Both the position numbers and the translations under genes were made by a program. A stretch of 64,000 nucleotides of DNA from Accumulibacter sp. (GTDB lineage Bacteria; Pseudomonadota; Gammaproteobacteria; Burkholderiales; Rhodocyclaceae): the NCBI GenBank assembly GCA_024235715.1, contig JACKLW010000018.1:27447-91446 (forward strand), written 5' to 3'. The notes under the pieces are model-generated. The model saw nothing but the letters and a program-made list of their open reading frames with translations. It was not told the DNA's origin and searched no databases. This document shows, in pieces, positions 45,646 to 52,353 of the stretch; position 1 is the stretch's first letter, and each line of letters begins with the position of its first letter.

Positions 45646-46164
45646 ATGTCAACGCGGCGCGATAAAGGAAATCCAACGCTTAACGACTCTGATCCACGTC
45701 ATTACGTTACTGATCAAAAAGAGAGTCGTGCAGGAAGTGAATGGGGGAACGCTATTCGTGGGGATTTGATCCGCATCATTGCATGTCATGAAAGCCGTAT
45801 AAAAAAATACCTTAAAGGGAAGATGCACCGTTCAGATCTACCATTAGAAGTTCGAAAACTCTTTAACGACAAAGAAAAGCTCGGCGAGTTCGTAAGAAAC
45901 CTGTGGAACAGCCCAGAGTACAAGGAAAAGAAACAACTTCTCTCGAACAGGCGATCCGTGTCGCAAAAGAAGGCGCAGAAATCAAGGGAATGGAAGAAGC
46001 AAGAGCGCCAGATTAGAGAAGAGTTCTTATTGGAGTATGAACGATCCAAAAAATCAGAAATACAAAGCGAGCGCATTCCCGAGTGGCTTCAGCAGGAAAT
46101 CCAACAACAAGGAGGGCTCGAACAATGGGTAAGAAATCAGAAGCGAGCGCAAGCCAATGGTTAG
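45646..46164 (+). CDS. Hypothetical highly charged protein
   Basis: 172 residues, rich in Lys, Arg, Glu and Gln. The C-terminal half (SREWKKQERQIREEFLLEYE) is likely a coiled coil. AT-richer than the flanking mobilization genes, a sign of separate origin. Start uncertain: GTG at 45637 or ATG at 45646. Family unknown. Confidence 0.55.
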   Translation: MSTRRDKGNPTLNDSDPRHYVTDQKESRAGSEWGNAIRGDLIRIIACHESRIKKYLKGKMHRSDLPLEVRKLFNDKEKLGEFVRNLWNSPEYKEKKQLLSNRRSVSQKKAQKSREWKKQERQIREEFLLEYERSKKSEIQSERIPEWLQQEIQQQGGLEQWVRNQKRAQANG

Positions 46165-46278
46165 TCATAATTCTGTTGCACCCACGTCTCTCAGTATCAG
46201 AGCAAGTGGATCACGGGCTATTTGAGTAGACCACCCAGACTAAGTTATTCGGAAGACCAATTTGAGGCCAGTTTATTG

Positions 46279-46710
46279 ATGAAGAATCTGCTAACTGCAA
46301 AACAGGTTTGCTTTTTTGTATCCACATCAAGCTTTTTCTTTCTATTGGCCTTTTCTTGTATGGCTATGAACTTACAAAACCATCCTGAAGAGCGGAATGA
46401 AGACAGTTTCTCGTGGACAGGGATAACAGTTGAGCAGCTTGCTAAAGCATGCGAAGAAGCCGTGGAGGATAAAACAAATAGTACTTTGGATTGTTTTAGC
46501 TACATGGACGGTTTCCTGGATGGCTATGCACTCACGGCACTGTCAGACAATAATCAGTCAGAATTCTGCCTTCCTAAAAACCCGCCTGTTTCAAAAAAGA
46601 CTATTGCCAAAATGTTCGTGTATCTCGCAAAAAAACCGGACATAAGCCAAGATCCAGCCTTTTTAATTTTATCTGCTATGCTCAGTCAGGTATTTCCCTG
46701 TGATGAATAG
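46279..46710 (+). CDS. Exported Rap1a/Tai-like protein
   Basis: 143 residues with signal peptide (MKNLLTAKQVCFFVSTSSFF...). The mature part has the Rap1a/Tai pattern: LAKACEEA, CFSYMDGFLDGYAL, FCLPKNPPVSKKTIAKMFVY, and a C-terminal ILSAMLSQVFPC. Founding members are immunity proteins against type VI peptidoglycan amidases. It lies 48 bases before an RHS-tip toxin fragment. Whether it protects against that toxin is doubtful, since that one looks like a protease. Confidence 0.7.
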   Translation: MKNLLTAKQVCFFVSTSSFFFLLAFSCMAMNLQNHPEERNEDSFSWTGITVEQLAKACEEAVEDKTNSTLDCFSYMDGFLDGYALTALSDNNQSEFCLPKNPPVSKKTIAKMFVYLAKKPDISQDPAFLILSAMLSQVFPCDE

Positions 46711-46758
46711 GAGAAATCTTATTAAAGGTCATTCTCACGATGGACTCAAATATGGGGG

Positions 46759-47664
46759 TTGACCAATTCCGGTAACCTGATCCGTGAATATATTTATCTT
46801 AACGGCGAGCCTCTGGTGCAGGTCGATGCCGGTTCACCCGAAGTGCTGACTTATCTGCATACGGACCATTTAGCTACCCCACGCTATGGCACCAATTCAG
46901 CAGGAAGCACCGTCTGGACGTGGGATTTCGGCGCGTTCGGGAAGGAAGTACCCACGGGCAGTGCGACGGTCAATCTCCGCTTCCCCGGCCAGTACTTCGA
47001 TTCCGAAACCGGCCTCCACTATAACTGGAACCGCTACTACAACCCCGCCACAGGGCGGTATGTTTCTAGTGATTTAATAGGGTTAATTGGAGGCTTGAAT
47101 ACATATGCTTACTCATATTCAAACCCTCTACTTCGACATGATACGAGTGGATTTTATGCAGAGGTTTATCAGCCCAGTCAGAATGTTGTAAAAATTGATT
47201 TGCCTTCATTTACACGACCACTTGGAAGAATGACCCAAGAGCAAGTGAATTACTATGTTGAAGAAATAGAGGAAAGATGGAGTGGGCAAATTGGGAAATA
47301 CTTTGTGACGACAAAAATTACCAAACCAAAACCAAACTGTCCTCTTGATAAGGCAAACATTATTTTTGTCCATGACAAGCCGAGTTCTCAATCACCTAGG
47401 GGAAATGCATATGTAACAAGCAACTTGGTTATGCATCTTTTTAATGACAGCACTGGTTGGACTGCTGCTCACGAGGCTGGGCATCTTATGAATTTGAAAC
47501 ATATGTTTTTCGATCATTATGACTCTACAGGTAGGAAGGTGCGAATAATTGAGCCTGGCTATGAGGACAGTATTATGGGTGGAAGAAGAGATACAGGTCC
47601 ATCAGAAAGGGATATTGAGGATGTACTAAAATACAATGATGTAAGGAAACATGATAATAGGTAA
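46759..47664 (+). CDS. Orphan RHS tip with C-terminal zinc-metalloprotease-like toxin domain
   Basis: 301 codons counted from a TTG. Residues about 10-125 are the RHS-associated core (YLHTDHLATPR, LRFPGQYFDSETGLHYNWNR, YYNPATGRYVSSDLIGLIGG). After the junction near residue 130 the C-terminal domain contains AAHEAGHLMNLKHMFFDHYD, an HExxHxxxxxH zinc site. The large RHS shell is missing and a stop lies at 46723, so it is a displaced cassette tip and may not be secreted. The RHS part is GC-rich while the toxin part is AT-rich, the usual toxin-swap signature. Confidence 0.8.
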   Translation: MTNSGNLIREYIYLNGEPLVQVDAGSPEVLTYLHTDHLATPRYGTNSAGSTVWTWDFGAFGKEVPTGSATVNLRFPGQYFDSETGLHYNWNRYYNPATGRYVSSDLIGLIGGLNTYAYSYSNPLLRHDTSGFYAEVYQPSQNVVKIDLPSFTRPLGRMTQEQVNYYVEEIEERWSGQIGKYFVTTKITKPKPNCPLDKANIIFVHDKPSSQSPRGNAYVTSNLVMHLFNDSTGWTAAHEAGHLMNLKHMFFDHYDSTGRKVRIIEPGYEDSIMGGRRDTGPSERDIEDVLKYNDVRKHDNR

Positions 47665-47866
47665 GGACGCACGTATATCTATTATTTCAAGCAATGCTCA
47701 TGTGTTGCCAAGTTTTGTTAGAGGCACGGCAACTAATGAAATAAAGCTATTATCTGTATTTATTCAGACCAGATCTGACACATGCGCGACAGTCCAGATC
47801 AATAACTTTCAGATCAAACTGGCACTATCTGTTTTTGAGAAATCTAATAACTCACTGTTCATATAG
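47651..47866 (+). CDS. Possible small ORF overlapping RHS toxin end
   Basis: 71 codons (MIIGKDARISIISSNAHVLP...) overlapping the RHS stop by 14 bases. It stands where an immunity gene is expected, but composition and ribosome site are weak. It also overlaps the end of the opposite gene. Confidence 0.3.
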   Translation: MIIGKDARISIISSNAHVLPSFVRGTATNEIKLLSVFIQTRSDTCATVQINNFQIKLALSVFEKSNNSLFI

Positions 47867-48409
47867 CTGCTTATAGGAATCGCAACGGAACTCAAAAGAT
47901 TCACGGTCTTCCTCTTCAATATAGGATTTTTCGCCAGATTCTATGAACAATGAACATTTTTGATGATCTTGCTTCAAATTTTCAGAATCTACTATTGGTG
48001 GACCGGGTATATACTTCCATCCATTATCGTATATTATCTTGTTTACAGCCTTTTGTCCGCATGGCGGAGGATATGAAGAGTCTTTGCTAACCCATGCTCC
48101 TTTCCCTTTATTTTCCGTCGGGTCAAATTCAAAATGCTCATCGCTGGTAAAATTGTAGATGAGACATACAAATTGAGTTCCGTCTTCAGTTGGACCTTCA
48201 CTATTTCTGCTCGTAGTAAAAAAGAAAACGCGACACTTCAGAGAATTACCATTTTCTTTGTAGCATCGCACTGTAATTTCCCTTAGATGAATCCTGTGAT
48301 CCTTTTCATCTTTTAAAACGTAGTCAGTTGTAAAAAAATCTAACGGCTCTTGTGCGTATGCGTTCAGAGATAACGTCAAGATAAAGATAATTAACCAACT
48401 AAACTTCAT
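47852..48409 (-). CDS. Exported protein of unknown function
   Basis: 185 residues from the ATG at 48409 with signal peptide (MKFSWLIIFILTLSLNAYAQ). The mature part has six cysteines (RCYKENG, LKCRVFF, FVCLIY, PPCGQK, KCSLFI, FRCDSY), so likely periplasmic with disulphides. AT-rich like the neighbouring toxin domain. It could be the toxin's immunity or an unrelated passenger; orientation is opposite to the RHS gene. Confidence 0.65.
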   Translation of the reverse strand: MKFSWLIIFILTLSLNAYAQEPLDFFTTDYVLKDEKDHRIHLREITVRCYKENGNSLKCRVFFFTTSRNSEGPTEDGTQFVCLIYNFTSDEHFEFDPTENKGKGAWVSKDSSYPPPCGQKAVNKIIYDNGWKYIPGPPIVDSENLKQDHQKCSLFIESGEKSYIEEEDRESFEFRCDSYKQLYEQ

Positions 48410-48561
48410 CGCGTCATATTTCCCATGCATCACTTTAGATTATCTGTCCATTGATAAACATACAGAGAAAAATGCATTATTCAAAGGATTAGCTTTTCGT
48501 GTACGGCCTACGCGGCTCTCAAAGCCTTCTAAAGGTTTTCATGCTGAAAATTTATTGTTCT

Positions 48562-48825
48562 TCAGTTCAAAGACTTGCCTTCGAGACGGAAGGGATTGTG
48601 CAGCGCGCTCCAGGCTGAGAACAGTTGATCGTCGGGCATGGCAGCGAAGTGGTCTTTGAGATCAAGAATTTCCTGCGATAATCCGCTCGTTTTCATGTTA
48701 CGCAGGTTCCAGCGCAATATTTTGAATGGCTGGCGACAGAACATCGGATGCATCTCCAGCGCGATGAGCAGCGTTTCCAGATCGTCGATCATTTTTGCCG
48801 TGTCGTCGTCATGCATCGGGTTCAT
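48562..48825 (-). CDS. Small protein downstream of relaxase
   Basis: 87 residues (MNPMHDDDTAKMIDDLETLL...) with AAGGA upstream; it overlaps the 3' end of the relaxase gene by 17 bases. Acidic N-terminus, then MHPMFCRQPFKILRWNLRNM. Last gene of the mobilization cluster, function unknown. Confidence 0.65.
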   Translation of the reverse strand: MNPMHDDDTAKMIDDLETLLIALEMHPMFCRQPFKILRWNLRNMKTSGLSQEILDLKDHFAAMPDDQLFSAWSALHNPFRLEGKSLN

Positions 48826-50158
48826 GCCCTTTATCCTTGCCCCGCTTCTGATGCCGCGATTGCGGTAAATCGGGCTTTGGCTTATCAACGCCGAGATCGG
48901 CTTTTTTCACCTTGCCTTTGAATACGTCCGGCTTGATGTCGCGTTCGGCCTCGGGTGTCGTCAGTTTGATCATATTGGCCATGAGGTTTTGCATTTCTTC
49001 TTCATGCCTCTTGCGCATGGTTTCAAACTGGCCCTGCAACTTTTGCCGCTGTTCAAGCTGGAACTCGATCAGTTCCTGCCGTTCCTCGCGGTCGCGCACA
49101 TGGCACTGCCAGGCTTCCTTCTCGTTCTGTTTACGGATTTTCCAGTATTTGAGGGTGAGTTTGTCCCAGAGGCCCTTGAAGCCCTTGCGGATGCGCGAAG
49201 CCCGTACCTCCTGTTCCTTATCCCAGCGTTTGTCCAGATAGGCTTTCTGCGCCGCGCGGTCCTTGCGGTGTTGATCCGTCATGGTCTTTTTGATCCGCAG
49301 GAGCGGGCGCAATTCCTGATCATGCTTACGCTGGAGTTCGGCGCGGTAGGCTTCGAACAGGCTGCTTACCTGTTTTCCGATCTTTTCTTTGGCTTCCGAT
49401 ACAGAGGGCAGGGACTTCGGCGGACCGAGCCGCTGTTCGAGGGCTTTGGTCTTGATTCCGAGTTGGCGGCTCAGCGAGAGCACTTCCCCGTAGACATCGA
49501 CGGCCACGAAGCCACGCCGGTCACCGCGTGCGAGCATGAACCCGCGTTCGTTAAGAACAGCGTTGAACGCCTTCGCACTGTCCGCAGCCGCCCAGCATTC
49601 CTGCAAACAGGCTTTGATCGCCGACGCGCTGCGCCCGGTCCGCGCAGCCTGTTGCCATTCTTCCCGCGTATAGGTGAGGGGATTGCGGTGCGCCGGGTCG
49701 ATCAAGCCTTTGGGCATGGTCCAGCCATGCTCCATGAAAAGCTGACGCGATAGTGCCTGGAGCTTTGTGCGATCGAAGGCGATATTGACCGCCTTCATCT
49801 CGGTGGCATCAATCCGGCTCCAGACGCAATGCGCATGGCGTCGTCCTTCCTTCTCATGGAAGACGACCACGCGGGGCTGGCCTGTGAGCCCAAGCTTGCC
49901 TTCGATGTCCTTGAGGGCCTTCTCGAATGCCTCGACCGGGACGCTCTGGTCCTGCGGCGGGTTAAGGGAAAGCGAATAGAGATACTGTCTGCACCGGGTT
50001 CCCCGCGAGAGAGCCCAGGCTTCTTCGAGCGCGCCCGTGACATCGGAGGCCAGAAATCCCCGGACCTGATGGATTGTGACATGCTCGTTCTGCATCCCAT
50101 TCAGGAGATGTGCGGCCATCTGGCGTCCGCCGCCCCTGGAATTGCCCTTGAGGATCAT
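48809..50158 (-). CDS. Relaxase (MobA/VirD2-like mobilization nuclease)
   Basis: 449 residues. N-terminal nuclease domain: MILKGNSRGGGRQMAAHLLN, then VFHEKEGRRHAHCVWSRIDA with the paired histidines of relaxase motif III near residue 107. The usual catalytic Tyr is likely in QYLYSLSL or nearby, and I cannot fix it. The C-terminal half (about 250-420) is a long charged coiled-coil region. It nicks oriT and leads the strand to the VirD4-like protein. It overlaps mobC (four bases) and the next small gene. Confidence 0.88.
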   Translation of the reverse strand: MILKGNSRGGGRQMAAHLLNGMQNEHVTIHQVRGFLASDVTGALEEAWALSRGTRCRQYLYSLSLNPPQDQSVPVEAFEKALKDIEGKLGLTGQPRVVVFHEKEGRRHAHCVWSRIDATEMKAVNIAFDRTKLQALSRQLFMEHGWTMPKGLIDPAHRNPLTYTREEWQQAARTGRSASAIKACLQECWAAADSAKAFNAVLNERGFMLARGDRRGFVAVDVYGEVLSLSRQLGIKTKALEQRLGPPKSLPSVSEAKEKIGKQVSSLFEAYRAELQRKHDQELRPLLRIKKTMTDQHRKDRAAQKAYLDKRWDKEQEVRASRIRKGFKGLWDKLTLKYWKIRKQNEKEAWQCHVRDREERQELIEFQLEQRQKLQGQFETMRKRHEEEMQNLMANMIKLTTPEAERDIKPDVFKGKVKKADLGVDKPKPDLPQSRHQKRGKDKGHEPDA

Positions 50159-50565
50159 GGGCCATCCCCCTTATCGGTTCCGGTGTCCGGCTGGAGCCCG
50201 AGGGCGGTGAGCAGGAGGGTGCGCATGTTTCTGACGGCATCGCAGGATTCCAGCAGGGCATCATGGACATCGCGGTTAACGGGCAGGGAGCCGGTATTCG
50301 CAGCCCTGGCGAGTTGGTTGATGTTCTGGGAGATGCGTGAGGCCCCAAGTAGCCCCAGCAACCTGGCCAGTTCCGCCCGGTCCTTTACGGGCTTGGCTCC
50401 ACGGGTCCGGGGCCGGACCTGCCTCTCGAAGATGGCATCCTTGATATAGGTGCCCCAGGGCTGGCCGTCAGCCAGTTCGTCCAGAGCCTTGCGTTCTTCC
50501 TCGCTCAGGCGGAGCGAGAAGGGGGCCGGATAGGTTTTTTTGGAGGGAGGGCGCTTTCTAGCCAT
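50155..50565 (-). CDS. MobC-like relaxosome accessory protein
   Basis: 136 residues. A basic N-terminus is followed by PFSLRLSEEERKALDELADG, a ribbon-helix-helix start, and by the MobC-like core ELARLLGLLGASRISQNINQ (LARAANTGSLP). Such proteins open oriT for the relaxase. The ATG overlaps by eight bases (ATGGCTAG) the stop of the detached recombinase 3' end, which is strong evidence that this gene was downstream of that recombinase in an operon. Confidence 0.85.
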   Translation of the reverse strand: MARKRPPSKKTYPAPFSLRLSEEERKALDELADGQPWGTYIKDAIFERQVRPRTRGAKPVKDRAELARLLGLLGASRISQNINQLARAANTGSLPVNRDVHDALLESCDAVRNMRTLLLTALGLQPDTGTDKGDGP

Positions 50566-50634
50566 TTTTTGCCCCTCCCATTGATGTAGAAGGGGGTTTT
50601 CGGGTAGAATTCGCGCCCTGAAAGGTGCGGGCTC

Positions 50635-50679
50635 CCTCTAAGCTAGAAAGTAACGCACTTAGGGGTTGCGGCTTAGAGG
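50635..50679 (-). other. Candidate origin of transfer (oriT)
   Basis: Inverted repeat CCTCTAAGC (50635-50643) and GCTTAGAGG (50671-50679) flank, on the minus strand, TAAGTGCG (50654-50661), which resembles the nic core of RSF1010-type plasmids. It lies 70 bases upstream of mobC and inside the coding region of the detached recombinase tail. Assignment rests on position and the short core match. Confidence 0.5.
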
Positions 50680-50723
50680 TGATATCAAGGGCAGTGACAA
50701 GCGGTAGATAGCGTTGGCTACCA

Positions 50724-50736
50724 GCCCCCGCAACCA
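50724..50736 (+). other. Right junction (attR) of island B at host tRNA-fMet end
   Basis: GCCCCCGCAACCA, the last 13 bases of a betaproteobacterial-type tRNA-fMet. It shares GCCCCCGC with the left junction. Left of it is element sequence (GGCTACCA). Confidence 0.8.
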
Positions 50737-50741
50737 GATCC

Positions 50742-50779
50742 AACAAAGAGGCCAGCGTCGCTACGCTGGCCTCTTTGTT
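50742..50779 (+). terminator. Rho-independent-type terminator of the host tRNA-fMet gene
   Basis: AACAAAGAGGCCAGCGT (50742-50758) pairs perfectly with ACGCTGGCCTCTTTGTT (50763-50779) around a CGCT loop. It stands five bases after the tRNA CCA end. As a palindrome it should act in both directions, therefore also on minus-strand transcription heading for mobC. Confidence 0.85.
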
Positions 50780-50852
50780 ATTGAGACGCGGGATCCATGC
50801 GACTTCCGGGTCAGGCAGTCAACCCCATCTGATTGCATCATTCATCTGGCGC

Positions 50853-51254
50853 TCATGGCCGAGCAGAGACCAGGGGAAGCGCACGCGGCCGCTTCTGGGG
50901 ATCGGAAAGGAAGGCTACGTATTCCTCAAGCAGCGCATGAAAAAGCGGCGTGTCGATCTCCCCGCCGCCCTGCCCATAGAGTCCACTGCACTTCACGACC
51001 CTGTTATCGACCCGAATGATCCAGCCGTTGCCGTCGACCTCCGCGTGCTCGGCGCCGCCGACCAGAACCTGCTTGGTCAAGGCGAGCAAGGCGCCTCCCC
51101 CGCCTGTGGCACTCTGGACGTCACAGTCCAGGGCCTCGCATACGGCCTCGAACTCGACGGCCGGTACGCCATCTCGCAACACATCGAGTTGCCTGCTCAA
51201 GCCGGCACCTGGTCCGAGCGGCACCCTCGTATGGCATTGGACAACCAAGCTCAT
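50853..51254 (-). CDS. CdiI-like immunity paralogue without HTH
   Basis: 133 residues (MSLVVQCHTRVPLGPGAGLS...). Its second half (EVDGNGWIIRVDNRVVKCSG, then LYGQGGGEIDT and EYVAFLSDPQKRPRALPL) aligns by eye with cdiI (EAGGNAWVFFL..., QYGQTDGEEGA, TYARFLADPEHKPIEVPF). The start overlaps the stop of the orphan toxin tip by four bases. It is thus the immunity partner of the second toxin module, lacking the C-terminal HTH of the first. It is the gene closest to the island B junction. Confidence 0.7.
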   Translation of the reverse strand: MSLVVQCHTRVPLGPGAGLSRQLDVLRDGVPAVEFEAVCEALDCDVQSATGGGGALLALTKQVLVGGAEHAEVDGNGWIIRVDNRVVKCSGLYGQGGGEIDTPLFHALLEEYVAFLSDPQKRPRALPLVSARP

Positions 51255-51595
51255 CGGCTACCTTCCAGCGGATAGAGGACGGTCCGCGACTGGGATTCGT
51301 CCCATTCGAATTGAATGACCACGCCGCCAGGGCTCAGCGCCTTGAAGCGCGTGCGTGGGCGCCCCTGCTTGAATGCTTCGACAGCCTCGTAGCGAATGCG
51401 GGCATCCGACCAGTCGGGCGGAAAGAAGGTGTTGTAACCCAGTTTCGGAATCCACTGGCCGTGTCCGTCGCTCATTTCGGTCAAGGCCTCAAAACAGTCG
51501 TCCGGGTGGGCCACCGGTTCCGTGCCGGGGACGATGCGGACCCGTTCTCCAAGAGCGAAGGCGGCATGGCAGCCACTGACGATCGGCCGGCTCAT
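51251..51595 (-). CDS. Orphan CdiA C-terminal toxin tip (EndoU-like), N-terminally short
   Basis: 114 residues from an ATG overlapping the cdiI stop (TGATG). It aligns by eye with the last part of CdiA: SGCHAAFALG with SGYHAEFAAD, and NTFFPPDWSDARIRYEAVEA with HSTFFPPSWSEARIKYEVSE. It begins exactly at the second histidine segment and lacks the region with the first histidine (HVLAGDL in CdiA), so it may be inactive alone. Such orphan tips are thought to be a reservoir for toxin exchange by recombination into cdiA. Confidence 0.75.
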   Translation of the reverse strand: MSRPIVSGCHAAFALGERVRIVPGTEPVAHPDDCFEALTEMSDGHGQWIPKLGYNTFFPPDWSDARIRYEAVEAFKQGRPRTRFKALSPGGVVIQFEWDESQSRTVLYPLEGSR

Positions 51596-52353
51596 CACAG
51601 CCTCCCAATCTTCTTCCAGCGCCTCTCCTTTGCGGCCTGCTCGACCTTGCGGGCATCGACCCGGTCGATCATGTCGAAAATCTCCTCCAGTCTCTTCAGA
51701 CCGGTCTTCTCCAGCGCTTCCACGCGATACTGGGCCAACCGCTCCGGCGAGAGCTTCAGGGAGGCGCAAATCTCGGTATCCGTCATGCCGGCTCGGATGG
51801 CTCCAAGCACTTCGCGATCACGCGTGTTGAGTTGATAGATCCGCGTATCCTCGACCGATTCCAACTCGAGACGTTCGCGGATGCGCGACACGTCCGGGAT
51901 CGCCGGCGTCGGCTCATCGGGAAACGGCACCTCGATCGGCTTGTGTTCGGGGTCGGCAAGGAAGCGTGCGTAGGTCTGCAATGCGAGCCTGAACTGATTG
52001 AAGGTGACCGCCCCCTCTTCGCCGTCGGTCTGGCCGTATTGCCCCTCGAACCAGACGACCTCGGGGGTCAGAAAGAAGACCCAGGCGTTGCCTCCGGCCT
52101 CGACGTAGGGCTCTTCGCCGGAAGCGATCAAGTCTACATTGTTCTGCATGGCTCGGCCCGAGCCTTCTGCGGACTGGATATCATCCATCAGCGATCCGCA
52201 CATGCTTCGGAATCGCGGTTCGCAGCGATCGGACATGTAGCGCACACTGCGTGGGATCGTTCCAAGGACCTCAAGCCAGCAGCTCAGCCAGCGCTTGGAC
52301 GAATCATTGTCCGCCACATGCTCGACCATGGATGCCTTCAGCGACAAATTCAT
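51595..52353 (-). CDS. cdiI: CDI immunity protein fused to a LuxR-type HTH
   Basis: 252 residues; the ATG overlaps the cdiA stop by four bases, the classic cdiI position. The N-terminal 150 residues form the immunity part (paralogue at 50853-51254). The C-terminal residues about 185-235 read LNTRDREVLGAIRAGMTDTE then ICASLKLSPERLAQYRVEAL, the GerE/LuxR pattern, although the recognition helix carries LAQYR in place of the common VxxHxxN. The fusion suggests that the immunity protein may also regulate transcription, perhaps of the cdi locus, or binds EndoU toxin and DNA alternatively. Confidence 0.78.
   Translation of the reverse strand: MNLSLKASMVEHVADNDSSKRWLSCWLEVLGTIPRSVRYMSDRCEPRFRSMCGSLMDDIQSAEGSGRAMQNNVDLIASGEEPYVEAGGNAWVFFLTPEVVWFEGQYGQTDGEEGAVTFNQFRLALQTYARFLADPEHKPIEVPFPDEPTPAIPDVSRIRERLELESVEDTRIYQLNTRDREVLGAIRAGMTDTEICASLKLSPERLAQYRVEALEKTGLKRLEEIFDMIDRVDARKVEQAAKERRWKKIGRL

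Larger units (their letters stand above)
16390..50736. mobile_element. Island B: mobilizable element with serine recombinase, about 34.3 kb
   Basis: Bounded by GCCCCCGCTACCA (16390-16402) and GCCCCCGCAACCA (50724-50736), which share the GCCCCCGC core. Left of the first site is tRNA-fMet 3' sequence; right of the second is the expected tRNA end and terminator, so attB was the tRNA end and attP would read ACCAGCCCCCGCTACCA. It encodes recombinase, VirD4-like coupling protein, MobC, relaxase and ArdC but no type IV secretion pore, so it should need a helper conjugation system. Cargo includes a four-gene defence operon. Confidence 0.82.
50558..50737 (-). other. Detached 3' end of the serine recombinase gene
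   Basis: From CTG at 50737 the frame reads LVAGAGSQRYLPLVTALDIT onward, 59 codons, and ends with TAG inside the mobC start region. The first six residues are also encoded, in frame, at the left junction of the element before the recombinase gene switches into tRNA sequence. In the circular form the two halves would be continuous. In the integrated form there is only a TTG at 50746 in front, inside host tRNA terminator sequence, so it is probably not translated. Confidence 0.8.

Noticed and set aside
50558-50746. Independent 62-residue protein gene
   Set aside because: Its TTG start lies in host terminator sequence; the frame is better explained as the detached 3' end of the recombinase gene.
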